Source: Russula earlei (lineage: Eukaryota > Basidiomycota > Agaricomycetes > Russulales > Russulaceae). Taken from it: a DNA stretch of 64,000 nt. This document shows, one piece after another, positions 1-12,099 of this stretch; within the stretch, counting starts at the first letter, position 1; the number at the start of each line of letters is the position of its first letter. The notes under the pieces are model-generated. The model was not told the origin of the DNA. It saw nothing but the letters and a program-made list of their open reading frames with translations, and ran no database searches. Location of the stretch: positions 1 to 64,000 of the forward strand of contig JAGFNK010000257.1 of the NCBI GenBank assembly GCA_025769875.1. The letters run 5' to 3'. The position numbers were made by a program, and so were the translations under genes.

Positions 1-984
1 GCCTGCATGGAAATCAGGGTTCATATTAAGGTGCAGATGTCCCCTCGCAGTGGAAGACAATAGCAAGACGCACCGCCTGACAACTCAATTGATCGGGGAA
101 GATAAGACGAAGACCGGCGAACTTGTTTTATTAGACTTTAGGCTCTAGGGGCTCAGCTAGGTCAAGTAGGTAGGGGACGCATCAAAGAAGAGGGATGGAG
201 GAATAGGTGAGAGACGCTGGTGGGGCGTCTGGGAAAGTCGACCACGAGACTCGTCCGTCCATGACAATAATGCGCTGGGTTTCCTCGTCTGCCAGCTCTG
301 CCCCTTGTCATACACCTAGACCGGTCACATATCGTACCCTTCACCTGCTCCCACTGTGGCCTCCCCGTCCAGCCACACGAACTCAACGCGCCCCGGATAG
401 GCTCGCTACAAACTGCTGCCCAGTGAGGCTGGATTTGAGTTGACCTGAGACCCCCCATCTTCCCTGTAGCCCCCCCGTTTAGGTTGCCTCAGCAAGCCCC
501 TCCACCCTCGCAACTAGCGCGACCGCAATCGCAGCTGTTCCAGCCCACCTCAGCCTTTACACCCTTCGCCTCGCTCACTAGTCCGTACCTCCCACCACCG
601 ACCGCATCCACATGCACGCCAGCCTGCTCCGTCCTCGCAACCTTGCCAACTTCGTTCGCCATCCCATTCTCCTCTACCATCATCACACCCCTGCGCGCTG
701 TCGTCTCGTTCCCCCACACCTGCCACCAGCTTGTCAATATCGCCTGTAGCAGCCACGGCCTTCACCATCACTCCCACGGGCGCCGCCTCATCGCCCACAC
801 GCCCCCTTGGTAGTCAGTACTGCCCGCCGCAGCACCAACGCGCCATGTCATCGCATTCCAACGTCTCTGCCTATTCCCGCCGAGTGCCGAGGCCCAACGG
901 CTGCCCCTTCTGCGCCCCACCCGGCCATGTTGTAAACGCGGACGCGCGCCAAGCGCTGTCTTGACACTGCAAGACCTCCAGGGC
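1..984. other. No recognised gene; C-rich, proline/serine-coding low-complexity sequence
   Basis: Several short overlapping ORFs occur on both strands. Their products are P/S/T-rich and match nothing I recognise. A short plus-strand motif near 895-925 (C-P-F-C...G-H) resembles the start of a zinc knuckle but lacks the final cysteine. The last part, from about 925, begins the block that is repeated near 36762. Confidence 0.4.
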
Positions 985-1510
985 CATCCTCTCTCTACAA
1001 TCGCAACAGCAGCAGGCTCAGCAAACTCGGGGCTCAAGATCCACCCAACACAATTCCGATCCCGTTCCCGGCCGCGGCTGCGCAGCTACCCGTGAAGCCT
1101 ACCCTCAATCCAACCCTCAATCCAGAACGCATCGAACCGAGTCTACTAGCGGTGCCTAAAAGGCCGATTGATCTGCGCAGCGCGAGCAGCCTAACCCACC
1201 GCCTCAAATATCGCGGGTACCGTTCACGCACTCGCGATTACGACCACCGCAACGGCCCCAGGCGCGAGTACGACTACGAACGCGGGCGCGGGGTACTACC
1301 GCCGTGGGCGCTCCCGTTCTCGGTCCTCGTCTCGTTCTCATTCCTGATCATGGTCCCGGTCGCACTCCCGATCTCACCCGAGTAACCACCGGTCCTCCCG
1401 CTCGTGTTCTTGGGACAGAGGAAGAGACTATGACTACCACAGTACGGGTAGTGTGCATCGCGGGCGTGATTGGTACGCTTGCCCTGGTCGTGTTGGTGCT
1501 GGTGGGGGGT
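985..1510 (+). pseudogene. Relic of an arginine/serine-rich (SR/RGG-like) protein gene, copy 1
   Basis: The plus strand reads a Q-rich stretch (about 1000-1020), then Y-R-S-R-T-R-D-Y-D, a D-Y-E-R-G-R-G segment and R-S-R-S dipeptides (about 1205-1420), followed by W-D-R-G-R-D-Y. This is typical of SR or RGG-rich RNA-associated proteins, but no RRM is visible. The frame is broken by an in-frame TGA near 1348, where the repeat pattern expects an arginine codon (CGA to TGA). The same block recurs at 36835-37600 with a different lesion, so neither copy is intact. The function of the parent gene cannot be stated beyond 'SR-rich'. Confidence 0.45.
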
Positions 1511-2310
1511 GATGCTGTCGACGGAATGGGAGCGGTCCCGGGCCAGGTAATGATTCTGTCGGGAGAGCCAGCAGTCCTTGGTACGCGTCTCGGAAATTTT
1601 GATTTTACGCGCGAATGGACAAGGCGAGGGCGTGAATACGAGGAATGCTTGTGTGAGTGCAAGGTGTCTGGCGATGCTCCTCCTGATGGCGGTGGTGGCT
1701 GTGATAGACCTGGACCTGGACAACGGCAGTTGGTTCACGGCGGTGGGTGTGTGTGTTTTAGATGAGTCTCGTTCGTGTGTGAGTGACAGAGGTGAGTGCG
1801 TCATACAGTCCATGCAAAGCAGCATGACGACGTCGAGGACCGCAGACGTCGAAAGGTGGTCGACGAGGGGCGAGAAGATGATGAAAGGAGTCGACAGCAG
1901 TGAAAAGAAAGTAGCGTGCCGGATCGATATGCTAGAGTTCCTGAGACTGGATGAGGGCAGAGAGGACAGTAGAGGACAGTGAGCAAACAAATGAACTTGA
2001 GGCAGGCTAGGAGAAGGCTGCTGGGAACTACTTGCACTCAAGAGAAGTAGCTAAGGAGAATAAAATACAAGAGGAAAAGTAAAGGAGAAAGGAGAGGGCA
2101 TAAAAGATATTCGAGAGTGAGCGAGACTGAAACACGAAGACAAGACAAAGAGGAATCGAGCTCGCACCCACGACATCACTGCATACTACCTAAACCCTAC
2201 AACCGATCTTGAGGACAGAGCAACGTGGCGAGGGAGGCATTGGCGAGGCGCGCTAAGGGCTGCGAGCCCTCGCGTACGGCAGTGATGACGTTGAGATGAG
2301 TGTGAGGGAC
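985..2310 (+). repeat. Duplicated block A, copy 1 (partner 36835-38190)
   Basis: About 1.3 kb is nearly identical to 36835-38190 in the same orientation, including non-coding sequence with the G-G-G-C-T-G-C-G-A-G-C-C-C motif near 2258. Here block A lies directly before the NLR1 3' flank. Its partner lies on the other side of NLR2, so the duplicated order is rearranged. Confidence 0.8.
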
Positions 2311-2339
2311 GTGGCGGGGGTCTTGAGGAAAGGGTCGAG

Positions 2340-3429
2340 GCTGGGCGATGACGAAGGGTAGAGTGGATGGGAACAGGTAGGAAAGGAGCGAGAGGGATGC
2401 GTAAGAGATCAATCCTGGGCTCGGATCAACACCCTCTCCACACAACGCCTCGACTATGCTGTTCGCCACATCCCCCGGTCTCGACCAGCCCTTTCACAAC
2501 ATCGCCGCCACCCGCTTACCCTCCCCGCCTCGACGCCTCCCGTCCTGCATCATTTCGGGTTCGCCTTCATACCCTCCATTATTTCGTCGTCTTCCTTTCA
2601 TCGTTCTGATCTCAACCTATGTCATTCTCTCGTTTATATATGGCCTTGGCGACTGACTCAGGTCCTCAGAGTTCAACTGCCTAGCTGTCCCCTCCACTCC
2701 TGTGTCATCCCCAGTCCGAACTGCCTTGCTTTATCTCTCTTCTTCTTTGGTCTCTCTGTCCTCAGTCCGGTCGCACAAACTCTAGCGTGCGCCAACTCGG
2801 CTCGCTACAAAACTCATGAGTGACGTTGTTACAATCGCACCGCTGAAAAGGATGCAAACGCCTTTCCACGAGCCCGCCTCAAGCGACAGAATGCCTCACG
2901 CTCAACGTAATTGCAGCCACCGTCCCTCCTCTCACACTCCCATCAATGGGGTCCAGGCGCATCATCGTCATTGTTTTACAATCTAGAAGGGTGTCGGGGT
3001 ACCATCTCCCTTGGCGGTCTGTGGCTCTTCTCTCCGACGGAGTAATCAACGAACTCCACGACAAAGGGAACGGCGTCAACTTTGATAATTCCTCCATCGT
3101 CGCGTGACAGATGGCTCTCACAATCAAAGTACCACCTCTCCAGCGCCTAAGTGCTTTCCAATGGAAACATTCATCTCACTCCATCACCTGTCGCTCTATC
3201 TGCGTGAGTAAGCTCAGAGACATCAACATGGTCGGAAAAAGTATCTCCATAGCGTGCGCCTCCGTTCTCGTGACAATGAAATGTCTTTGCTGCTGGTGTT
3301 GATTAAAACTTGCTACAATGGACGTTCTTTTTGCAAGAAATGTAATGATCTGCGTCATAAGTAGAATTCTGATGTAAGAGATGTTAAATAAGGCGCAGCG
3401 TCGGAAGCCGACTGAAATGCCATCCCCAC
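2340..3429. repeat. Duplicated 3' flank of NLR1 (partner 29038-30148)
   Basis: The sequence is collinear and highly similar to the 3' flank of NLR2. It holds no clear coding region. Its last 150 bases (from about 3280) are also shared with the DNA just 3' of NLR3 (45943-46080), so it likely includes the receptor 3' UTR. Confidence 0.75.
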
Positions 3430-6400
3430 TTAAGAGAGACGCGATAACTGGCTGGGTGGGAAGTGCAGGATAACGGTACGGCCTTCTGAACATAGTACTA
3501 GACTAGATTTGTATGAATCTTGACACTCTGGCCTGCAAGACACTGGGACCCAACAGAGTCTCGTGAAATCGGTTCCATGAACTTTATAAACCCACCCATC
3601 GGTACCGCAATACAAGCCATGGATTGCAATGGCACGCACTGACGTCCAGTTGCTCTCGACAATTTGAATAGCAGCGCCAGTACTCGTGTCCCACATCCGG
3701 ACTGTGCCATCAAAAGACCCAGAGACAATCCGGGCACCGTCTGGCGAAAACGCGACGACTCTGACCGTAGCTCGGTGACCCTCGAGGGTCTTGACGGTGG
3801 CGCCAGTACTCGTGTCCCACATCCGGACTGTGCGATCAGAAGACCCAGAGACAATCCGGGTGCCGTCTGGAGAAAACGCGACAGCTGTGACCGAATATTG
3901 GTGACCCTCGAGGGTGTTGACGGTGGCGCCAGTACTCGTGTCCCACATCCGAACTGTGCCATCCTCTGACCCAGAGACAATCCGGGTGCCGTCTGGCGAA
4001 AACGCGACGGCGAAGACCGGATCTTGGCGGCCCTCGAGGGTCTTGACGGTGGCACCAGTACTCGTGTCCCACATCCGGACTGTGCGATCAGAAGACCCAG
4101 AGACAATCCGGGTGCCGTCTGGCGAAAACGCGACGGCTGAGACCCCACCTTGGTGGCCCTCGAGGGTCTTGACGGTGGCGCCAGTACTCGTGTCCCACAT
4201 CCGGACTGTGCGATCCCAAGACCCAGAGACAATCCGGGTGCCGTCTGGCGAAAACGCGACGGCTGTGACAATACCTTGGTGGCCCTCGAGGGTCTTGACG
4301 GTGGCGCCAGTACTCGTGTCCCACATCCGGACTGTGTCATCCTCTGACCCGGAGACAATCCGGGTGCCGTCTGGAGAAAACGCGACGGCTCTGACCTCAC
4401 CTTGGTGGCCCTCGAGGGTCTTGACGGTGGCACCAGTACTCGTGTCCCACATCTGGACTGTGCCATCAGAAGACCCAGAGACAATCCGGGTGCCGTCTGG
4501 TGAAAAGGCGGCAGTATTCATTCCACCTTTGTGACACTTCATCGTTCGCATGCACGGACTCCATGACTGTTCCATTCCATTCAGAACCGTAACAGATTCC
4601 TCCAAGTCTCGGCCGAAGTGTGCCCGGATTTTCGAGCACATTGGGGTGAATGGAAGGGCCGAGTAGTAGACATGCAGGGCTGCTACGCTGATAGAATCGA
4701 AGAACTCAAGTGTAAACCGTTCAAGATCATACAGCATCTCAACCATGTCCGTTCGAGGGTCGGCGAACGTCTGTAATCCGTGATGAACGGTCTGCACACA
4801 ATTCAAGCCTCATTAAACAACTCACCAATAATCCTTTCTGAGCGACTCTCAGAGCGCGAATGGCAACATCAAGCGAGTCCATCAGACTCATAGCCTCAAC
4901 CCAGTACAAACTGTGATCGAAGCAGAATCTTCCCAAAACATCAAGCAGCTTGTCTGACGGCGGTGAATTCGCCAGATGATCGGCCCAATGATGGCAGGCA
5001 TATTGCATCGCTGGCGGTATGTTTTCTGCAATTCTTCTTGAGATATCTCCAATCTCGCTGTTCAACTTTGAATAGTCTCCAATCTGGCATATATCCCGTT
5101 GAAGCCTGTTTAGTTGCTCCAGGCAATCAATTGCGAGATAACCATGATGCAGCGAAGTATCGATCAGAAACTTGGGCTCTGTACAGCGTTCTGGATCAAC
5201 GATAAAATCAGGGAAGGATGCATGCATCACTTGGACTGCCCCGGGGTCCGAAGGAATAATGACGATTGAACGAAGGCGCTGCAAAATGCTTGCAACAGGA
5301 AAATCTCTGCTCGTATTGTTGCTGAGCAAAGCTGATATGGCGCTCGCAGAGATAGGGTCACAAAGTACAACAATGCAACCGAGAACTCTTCGCAAGCGGA
5401 GCACTGTGTCTGCACGGGATGAGGGGGGAAACGCGTTACGCAAGACGGTGAGGTACAGCTGATCTAGGTGGTGATAAGGAGTTGACTGTCCAGGGATTCG
5501 TGTGGCAGAGACTAGGTCACGGAGCTGTCCCCATGGGTTTAAGACATCAGGGTCTTCGATAAATCGTATTGCGGTGGCGGAAAAGATGAACAGTCCATCC
5601 GACAGTTGGACAAGTGAGCGGACGTCGTCGTTAGTGAACCAATCCTGTTCCTGGAGGTCCTCGTTGCGGAATCCAACTTGATTAAGCTCGTGTATTAAAA
5701 ACGTTTTGATGTCATGGTCGACAGATGATCTTGAAATCTCATGGTGGAAGAACGGACATGTATGTGATTGGAGAAGAGGAGGGAGGGATGGCAGGTGCAG
5801 TCTGGGCTCGGGTCGACTCGTGAGGAAAAGGGAGAACGGAAGCTTGTCAATGTGGGCCGAGAGAACAGAGACAATGAATGAGGTCGCGTTGTCGTCTTTG
5901 CACTCATCGAGCGCATCTAACACGATGACGGCAGGTGATGGAAATGCTTGACCCGCAAGGACCGACTTTTGGATTGGTTCGATTACGAGCTTTTGCAATT
6001 GGTTTGATGGATCAGAGAACCAAATATCTGGATTAGCTGTGACCGCGTCTTGCATAAAACACGCGAGTGGTTGGTGGAATGTCGTGCCCAGCTGGTGAGC
6101 AATTGAGCTGAATACAAGCTTTGGATGGTTTCGCTCAGCATCGTCACTTGAGAAGAAGAAACTCGCAGCAAGCCAACTGTTCTTGGCACAGTGCTCCGCA
6201 ACACTCTGTGCGATGGTGGACTTTCCGGTACCGGCACCACCAGACAACCAGAAGATGCGGCGCCTGCTTGGGCTGACGTCAATAGGAAGCATCGGATCGT
6301 CCGAAGGAGTGACAGTGCATTGTTCTTGTATAGCCATTGTTGAGTCGTTGATCCATTGGTAGATATTCTCGAGCAAGCTCTCGCGTGTGTGTTCCAAACA

Positions 6401-7373
6401 CGCATGTCTCTTTCCCTCATCGTAACAATCATAACGTGCCTTCCGAGCTCGATGAAAGTTGGATAGTTCATCATGAACTAAAATAAATAAATCAATAAAT
6501 TTCAGGGCGCTGCAACACGTTTTCTCACCTCGGATATCACGTAATGCTTGCTGCGTGACCTGTTAGCTACTGAAGATCTTCAATTGGCGTAAGATAAACG
6601 TACTGTCCCTTCGCGAACACGACTAATCTCACGCCGCATTTCCTGGGTAATTCAGATGAACGAGACATGTCTGGAATGTCTGAGAATAACGCACAGTGCC
6701 TTCGATTCGACCCCTCTTGGCGGCTTCATCCTGTACTCACGAGATATCAGAACTGTTAAATATGTATGACCAGGAACGGAAGACTTGCAAGGAAATCTCC
6801 GATGAGGGCCGTGATTGCTTGGACACGACTCTGAATGGAGGCGGCATCTTCTCTGCTACGGGAAGATATGGTTGTCTTTCCACGCGATTGGATCTTTTGC
6901 AGGTAATTCGCGACAGTTTCAAGAGACCTGGATTAGGAATAGTTGCAACAAAATTCTCAGACTCGGAAGCAAGGAAAGAGTTACTTGGAAAAATCAGTGA
7001 CGAAATCGATGACAGATGTCGGGATGTCTTGTTTTCCTTTGAGTGGCCTGAAGATAGATTGTTCGAGGCGTTTTATACGTTGCATCAGTTGATCAATGTC
7101 GTCGACGTTGTTCGTCATGGTCTGGAGTATCGTCCTATTAGATCGTCTCTGGCCTATCGGAGCCGGAAAGATTACCTGGACGATGTCAACGACTTGGAGG
7201 AGCCTACCGAGAGTTCCCTTGATAATGGATCCTGCTGGAGGGGGGATCGCATCTGCGGTCTCTTTGAGGACGGAGAGTGAGAGGGTTGACCCGGCGACGG
7301 CAGTGGTGCGCGCATCTTCTGCCCTTCTTTTTTTAGCAGGTTTATGAGGACGAGAGGGAGGGCGTTTCGGCAT
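3430..7373 (-). CDS. NACHT-WD40 STAND receptor (fungal NLR), NLR1
   Basis: This is a putative intracellular non-self receptor. The NACHT NTPase is thought to oligomerise when the WD40 propeller binds a ligand. Seven exons on the minus strand: 7373-7176, 7121-6985, 6927-about 6771, 6642-6604, 6559-6529, 6477-4826 and 4770-3430. Introns are 44-57 nt with gt..ag ends, except the exon 3/4 junction. There the strong donor near 6741 leaves an in-frame stop, and the phase-correct alternative at 6770 is weak. Product about 1184 aa: a basic N-terminus and helical N-domain of unknown family (contains SVLKETADAIPPP), then NACHT with Walker A GGAGTGKST, Walker B VIVLDALDECKD and LTSRPEP, a helical linker, and seven WD repeats. 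The start ATG at 7373 matches the equivalent position in the two paralogues. Reading phase closes across the NACHT and WD exons, so the gene looks intact. Family assignment is firm; an immune role is inferred from the family. Confidence 0.85.
3653..4534 (-). repeat. Seven near-identical 126-bp WD40 repeats of NLR1
   Basis: Seven direct 126-bp units each encode 42 residues of the form xxVxAVAFSPDGTRIVSGSx followed by DxTVRMWDTSTGATVKTLEG. The first and last units are slightly divergent. Between units the changes sit mainly at repeat residues 1, 2, 4, 20 and 22, with residues 41-42 varying less. The rest is almost invariant, which indicates recent homogenisation with diversity kept at a few surface positions. 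Confidence 0.9.
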
Positions 7374-7509
7374 CAGATGTTATGGTTGTGGTGGTAGTGG
7401 GGGTTCGACAACAAGAGGTGAATGCGGTGCAATATCAGATCAAACCGGCGATAGCCGTAAGATAGTGGTGGATTCCAATCACGTGGGCTCTGACTTGAGG
7501 TGGCCTCAC
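7374..7509. other. NLR1 upstream region (putative promoter side)
   Basis: This short sequence upstream of the NLR1 start ATG is similar to 50659-50790 upstream of NLR3. No clear TATA box is visible. The LINE insertion at 7519 lies about 145 bases upstream of the start codon, so it may have altered the promoter. Confidence 0.4.
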
Positions 7510-7518
7510 AACTAGCTC

Positions 7519-8786
7519 TCTTGGGGGCTCCTTGAACCGCGACCACCACCAGGTCCGGATTTTCCCACGGCAAAACCGGGGCAAGGATAGGCAGTGAGGA
7601 TGACAGTGAGCTCTGCAAGGCCAGAGCCACCCCCCCGAGCCTTCGTAAAACTACAACCCCCTCACCAACTAAACCACCATCCACCAGGCTGACTGGCCAA
7701 ACCAATACATAACACAATCACTATGTACGCTAGCATAATCTGCAATGAGAACTCCTCCCACATAAACACCCAACCCATACCGTATGACCACCCAGCTCCC
7801 CAACAACGAACAAGCAACACCAGCACCCCCCCGTGAATACCCTACCCAACTCCCACCTCCCTCCCCTCCAACTGTCACTACCAATACCATGCCACCACAA
7901 CCATGTGGAAATCACACATGACCCAAACCCCCTACCACCAGCCTGCCTTTCACCACCCGAAACAAAAGTCCTTTGTCCGAGAGAGATGTGGCCACATGCA
8001 CCACAACTATGGCCCAACATCGTCTAGGCACCATACTAGGCTGTTGATGCCTCACCCTCCCCAACCAAAATGATGAACCACACCATGACCAGAACTGCTG
8101 TGGACACAACCCGAAAGGAGCCACTCACCACCCAGGCTTATATGGTCACTTGCACGAGAAATGTGGCCGCACAGGCCTAACTTATGGCCCGAAATTACCC
8201 TTGGCACCATAATGGGCTGTGGCGCCTCTCACCCCCAATAACTGAAAATCCTGAGATCGCAACAGAAAACACTCCCCCACAACACCCCCCCAAAGGAGCC
8301 AAGCGCCTACTACAAATACAAATCTCAGAAGCCGCATACCTTATTTGGGTCCTAAGATGCAAAAGATGCATACAAGGCCGAACCCACACCACACACGAAG
8401 TGAAAACAAAGTGGGAGAATACCATAAACAAAAGATTAACAAATGACAGAATAACTGCACTAATAATAACACGAGACAATAAATTCAGAACACTAGTTGA
8501 AAACACCTGGGAAGGAGTCCTTCTGAAAGAAATGGACCTCCCCCCTGACTGGCTCCAAAACCGTGAGGTTTTAGTGGGTAGGAGGCTACCCTAGGTACCT
8601 GAGTCCCACACTGGCCTACCAGGCTGTGCGTAAATGCATTTCCCCTCACACCCGGTCCCCTGCACTAGCTTCAGCATGTTAGATAGGGCTGATCCGCTTT
8701 CTCCCACTATCTAACAATTATTCACAGTAATTAGTTTTGTATTAATTACAAGAATAAAACGCTCTCCAAAAAAAAAAAAAAAAAAA
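7519..8786 (+). mobile_element. 5'-truncated Tad-like non-LTR retrotransposon (LINE) with poly(A) tail
   Basis: The element ends in about 20 A residues (8768-8788) and is flanked by direct repeats AACTAGCTC at 7510-7518 and 8787-8795. The paralogous locus near 50775-50795 carries a single uninterrupted copy of this target, that is, an empty site. The plus strand at 8150-8594 encodes the 3' end of a LINE ORF2-like protein (WPHRPNLWPEITLGTIMG in shifted frames, then a helical tail with YLIWVLRC and TWEGVL), ending at 8594. Reverse transcriptase is missing through 5' truncation. A short segment is internally duplicated (7975-8040 and 8150-8220). The family call rests on the C-terminal pattern only. 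Confidence 0.75.
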
Positions 8787-8795
8787 AACTAGCTC

Positions 8796-9085
8796 ATCTT
8801 GGTCGAAATTTAGCAGCTCGCCACCACCACTTTAATTTCTCGAGCGTACATACTGAAGCCCATGGATAATGTGCACCACTTCTGAGTCGCCCAAATTGCC
8901 ATTTGAGAGTCTTGTAAAATTGACTTTATTTCGACAGCCTAGGGAAGCTGGATACAGTGATTTGAGCTTGTTCACCATTAATCATGTACCAAGCATATAT
9001 GTTTCTCACCTCCTTTACAAGTCATTGTGCTGCTCTGGTCTATGGGCCAGAACCATAAGAGTATTGCTGAGGCTGGACCCACTTG
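8796..9085. repeat. Duplicated 5' neighbourhood of NLR1 (partner about 50785-51080)
   Basis: Collinear with the DNA upstream of NLR3, and in part with 33660-33935 upstream of NLR2. No coding region was recognised. Confidence 0.7.
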
Positions 9086-9093
9086 CTCTGATC

Positions 9094-10309
9094 TAGGGAT
9101 GTGCCTGGCCTGGCCTCAGGCTGTGAGCCAGGCCAAGCCAGGCCGAAATAGGCCGGGCTGAGCCGGGCCAAAGTGATGGCTTCGTGATGGCTTTGGCCTA
9201 GCCTGTGATTTGAAAAGCCAAAGCTGGGCCATCAAGCCCTGGCTTTGATCATTTGGGGTAATCATCAAACTTTAATTTATCAACTTTGCATGGACATGGA
9301 CACACCATCGTTCCCTGTTGTTTTTCATCGTCGTATCTGTGCTTCCCTCTCAACCTTCCTTTTTGCTTGAGTCAAGTACATGTACAATGTAAGCCTTGGT
9401 GGCCTATATGTCAATGTGCAATGCTCAGCCATGTTGGTTGCTCATAATCCCTTTCCTCAGTCTTAGATTGCTTCGTCCCACAGCATACCATGTTGTACAC
9501 TGGACTTCACTCATTCCACATGTATAATCCATGCTCTTACCATGCCTCATCATGCTCTCCAGAACATAACGACTCCATAATATTTAAATACAAAAGTGCT
9601 ATTCTAAAGTCCTCCTACTGTGAATCCGCGAGCGTGAGGCGATGCGGCAATGATGTCAGGGGTGAGACACTATGAGCAGCGAGCCCTCAAATAGCGCAGC
9701 AATGATGATGGGTGAGGCACTGTGGGCAGCGGCAATGGTGATGATGATGAATGCGTCATATGGGTCCATGCATAGACATGTGGCAGACACGAGGACGATG
9801 CTTGAGGGATGGTCTTGGGAGGGCGCAAGGCGCAGCCGGATGGCAATGGTGTTGTGCTGTAGGTCGAAGTGTGAGGAGGAGCCGTGCTCCAACTTGAAGA
9901 CCGAAGGGATGAAGGTGTTGAGCAGCAAGGTGAGTGACGTCGACAGCGATCGAATTGAGCCGTTGTTGTAGTCTGCTGACATGGAGTGGGCAACATGGTG
10001 GGGATGACGTCAAGAGTGGGAACACAAGGAAAGGAGAGTGAGGTGAAAGGAATGATGATAGTTGGAAGGAGGGATGTGAGTGGGATGAAAGACGAAGGGA
10101 GTGGCATGCAAGGGGCCTGGTACAAGTCATGTGGCCAGTGGGCTCACACAGAAAATCTTACATACAAAAGCCATGGCCTAGGCCAGGCCAAGCCGGAGCC
10201 AAGCTGGGGTTGACGGCTTTGGCCTGGCCTGGGGTTTTAGAAAGCCAAAGCTGCCTCGGGCCGAGCCAAAGCCAGGGCTTTCAGGCCAAGCCAGGCCGGA
10301 AAAACCCTA
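9094..10309. mobile_element. Non-autonomous hAT-like element with 8-bp target duplication
   Basis: The direct repeat CTCTGATC flanks the element at 9086-9093 and 10310-10317. The ends are inverted (TAGGGATGTGCC... against TAGGGTTTTTCC... on the other strand). Both subterminal regions are packed with GGCCTGGCC/GCCAGGCC motifs, as in many hAT elements. No transposase ORF is present. The NLR2 paralogue near 33945 shows an unoccupied form of the target. The dispersed repeat at 9614-10165 forms its interior. Confidence 0.7.
9614..10165. repeat. Dispersed repeat family R1, copy 1 (inside hAT-like element)
   Basis: Shares blocks with 26634-27210, 59311-59595 and 60035-60645. These include a start around C-T-G-C-G-A-G-T-C-C-G-C-G-A-G-C, a G-A-G-C-C-C-T-C motif, a block containing C-G-T-C-A-T-A-T-G-G-G-T-C-C, and an end in CAGTGGGCTCACAC. 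No protein is recognised; long CT-rich antisense ORFs are composition effects. Class unknown. This copy is CpG-poor compared with the others. Confidence 0.6.
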
Positions 10310-10349
10310 CTCTGATCAGATACCCAAGTTGTAACAAGCAAAAGAAAGA

Positions 10350-11370
10350 CATAAGCACAACTCCAGGAGTAGGGGTTGTTCATGTTCTAGGAATCACCCA
10401 CACTTCCAATTCACTGTCTTGGAAATGGACAACAGGATGTGTTCATGTTCTCACTGTTGTGCAACCACATGACCCACATTCGACATTCTCCTTTGTCACT
10501 CCCTGTGTCTTGTTTCACTTCATCTCATGTTCATGGCAAGAATCTTGTCAAATGAATGCAGAGAAGGAAAGGGGACAAATATGATGGGCTGTTTCCAGCA
10601 TGTTCTCTATCCTTTTGAGCCATTCAATCAATGTCATGTGGAGAGAGGTGGAAGAGAGGGTCACAGAAGAGCTGCCTGAGAAGGTGAAGGGGTGGAGGGA
10701 AATGAAATTAAGAATGTGGAGAAGATGTGTGTTTTGGGCAGCAGAGGCAAGTGTGTATGTACAGTGAGTTACATTGCATCTTGGGATGAGTATGGATAAT
10801 AAATTTTTATTTCATTTTTGGAGATTTGTATCACCTAGCTTTTGTTCTGAGCCAACAATGCAATCAATTCACACAGTGCATTTCTCTTAGTCTGCATTAC
10901 TCTGTAAAGCAGGCAACCCACAGCAGAACACTTTGGAACACCTGATCTGAGCCAAATCCTATTGTACAGTTGCTCATGGTGCAAAAAGATGGGGTGCATT
11001 TGAGTTTGTGGAATGAACAATTTGCTCAGGGACAAGGAGGGCTGGTGTGATCTTAGTGCTTCTCACTCTTCTTGCTCCTATCAAGTTCAGTAGGTTGATG
11101 GTTTACCAGGCCGTGACGGGATGCACCAGGATCTGTAGGGCTACCAATAAAATCACTACTTGCCATGTCGGTAATACTTGGACAAGGATCCCAGAATCAT
11201 AAAGATAGCAAGATATAAGATGCGACCAACTGAACCACCTCCCAGAACAAGGTAATCCTAATTGAGGTGCACAATCACATCATTGGCTTGCTTGCATATG
11301 GAATGCAGCATGGTTTTGGTGCCTGCCATTCCATGCCAATCATTTCCATCATGTTCATGGTGCATAAAGT
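10350..11370. repeat. CpG-depleted paralogue of 51090-52110; no recognised gene
   Basis: Aligns base for base with the NLR3 flank, but nearly every CG of the partner is TG or CA here. ORFs on both strands are short and unrecognised. Confidence 0.75.
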
Positions 11371-11379
11371 TGCATTGAT

Positions 11380-12060
11380 TTATGAAACAGGAATAACTTT
11401 ACCAGCACCCTGATAACTGTCATGGGCATAAGGTGCGCGCCTATCACCCATCGCCACCATGGCATCATCATTCAATGGACCCACCTTCCACACCCAGAAT
11501 GGACCTGAACAAACAGAGAAGGGAACATTTGCACCATGTGAATGTGAGCAAGGGACAAGTGGGATTGGGTGGGATTCAGGTGTGGTAAGGCAAGCAGGAC
11601 AGTTGGACATACCAAGTGGGTCCAATAACTCATGCTCCACACCAGTCTACATGCCAATGACGCCCATAGCCGAGCTGAGCCTGCCCAGCTGCACCCCTTC
11701 ACTGGACCACTGGCCCTGGCTGTCCTCATGATATCTGAAATATAAATTAACAGTGCAGGAGGGCATGTCAGTTGCTCCTTTCCCATAAATACAGATAAGG
11801 GGAGGAGATACACACAAGAGTCCAGCAAATGTCGCCAGACAAGACCATTTCAACCATCCTGCACATGGGTGCAAGATCCTGCAGGGTTGCGGTGGTATCC
11901 CAGTCGCCTGTGACATGGATCTTTGGTTGCCTGGGCCACTGTGGCGGTCCGTGGGAGTAGTGCATGATGCACAGTGTGAGCAGGATGATCCACATCACCT
12001 TGTAAAGTGTTGGGTTGCAGAGCCCCTTTTTCAGAGGTTGAGTCTGTGTCAGGTTGTTAG
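11380..12060 (-). pseudogene. F-box-like protein, C-terminal part, decayed copy
   Basis: Minus-strand pieces match the C-terminal domain found in large Agaricomycete F-box-like families: VTGDW near 11900, GQWSSEGVQLG near 11720, AMGVIGM followed by a TAG where tryptophan is expected (about 11650), HELLDPLG, an intron, then GPFWVWKVG (about 11480) and a tail ending at 11380. It is the counterpart of 52121-52800 and has been altered by C-to-T changes. The N-terminal F-box is absent. If it once worked, it would have been an SCF ubiquitin-ligase substrate adaptor; that role is a family inference only. Confidence 0.55.
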
Positions 12061-12099
12061 AGTGGAATGATTTGGAATGGGTAAGGAGACAGGGGGCAG

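Noticed and set aside
895..930. Zinc knuckle of a gag protein
   Set aside because: C-P-F-C and G-H are present, but the final cysteine is absent and the frame around it is not gag-like.
3664..4534. Plus-strand ORFs over the WD repeats (for example 206 codons at 3914-4534), and similar ones at 30348-30749 and 46280-47371
   Set aside because: They are antisense to the WD arrays. A 126-bp repeat without an antisense stop keeps the frame open automatically.
6696..7280. 194-codon plus-strand ORF as a real gene
   Set aside because: It begins with GTG, spans introns of the opposite-strand receptor, and has no recognisable domain. The minus-strand exons with matching phases explain the region.
9670..10130. 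Long CT-rich minus-strand ORFs (151 and 124 codons), and equivalents at 26743-27216 and 60017-60574
   Set aside because: They lie in dispersed repeat R1, are not conserved in frame between copies, and are made of S/P/H low complexity.
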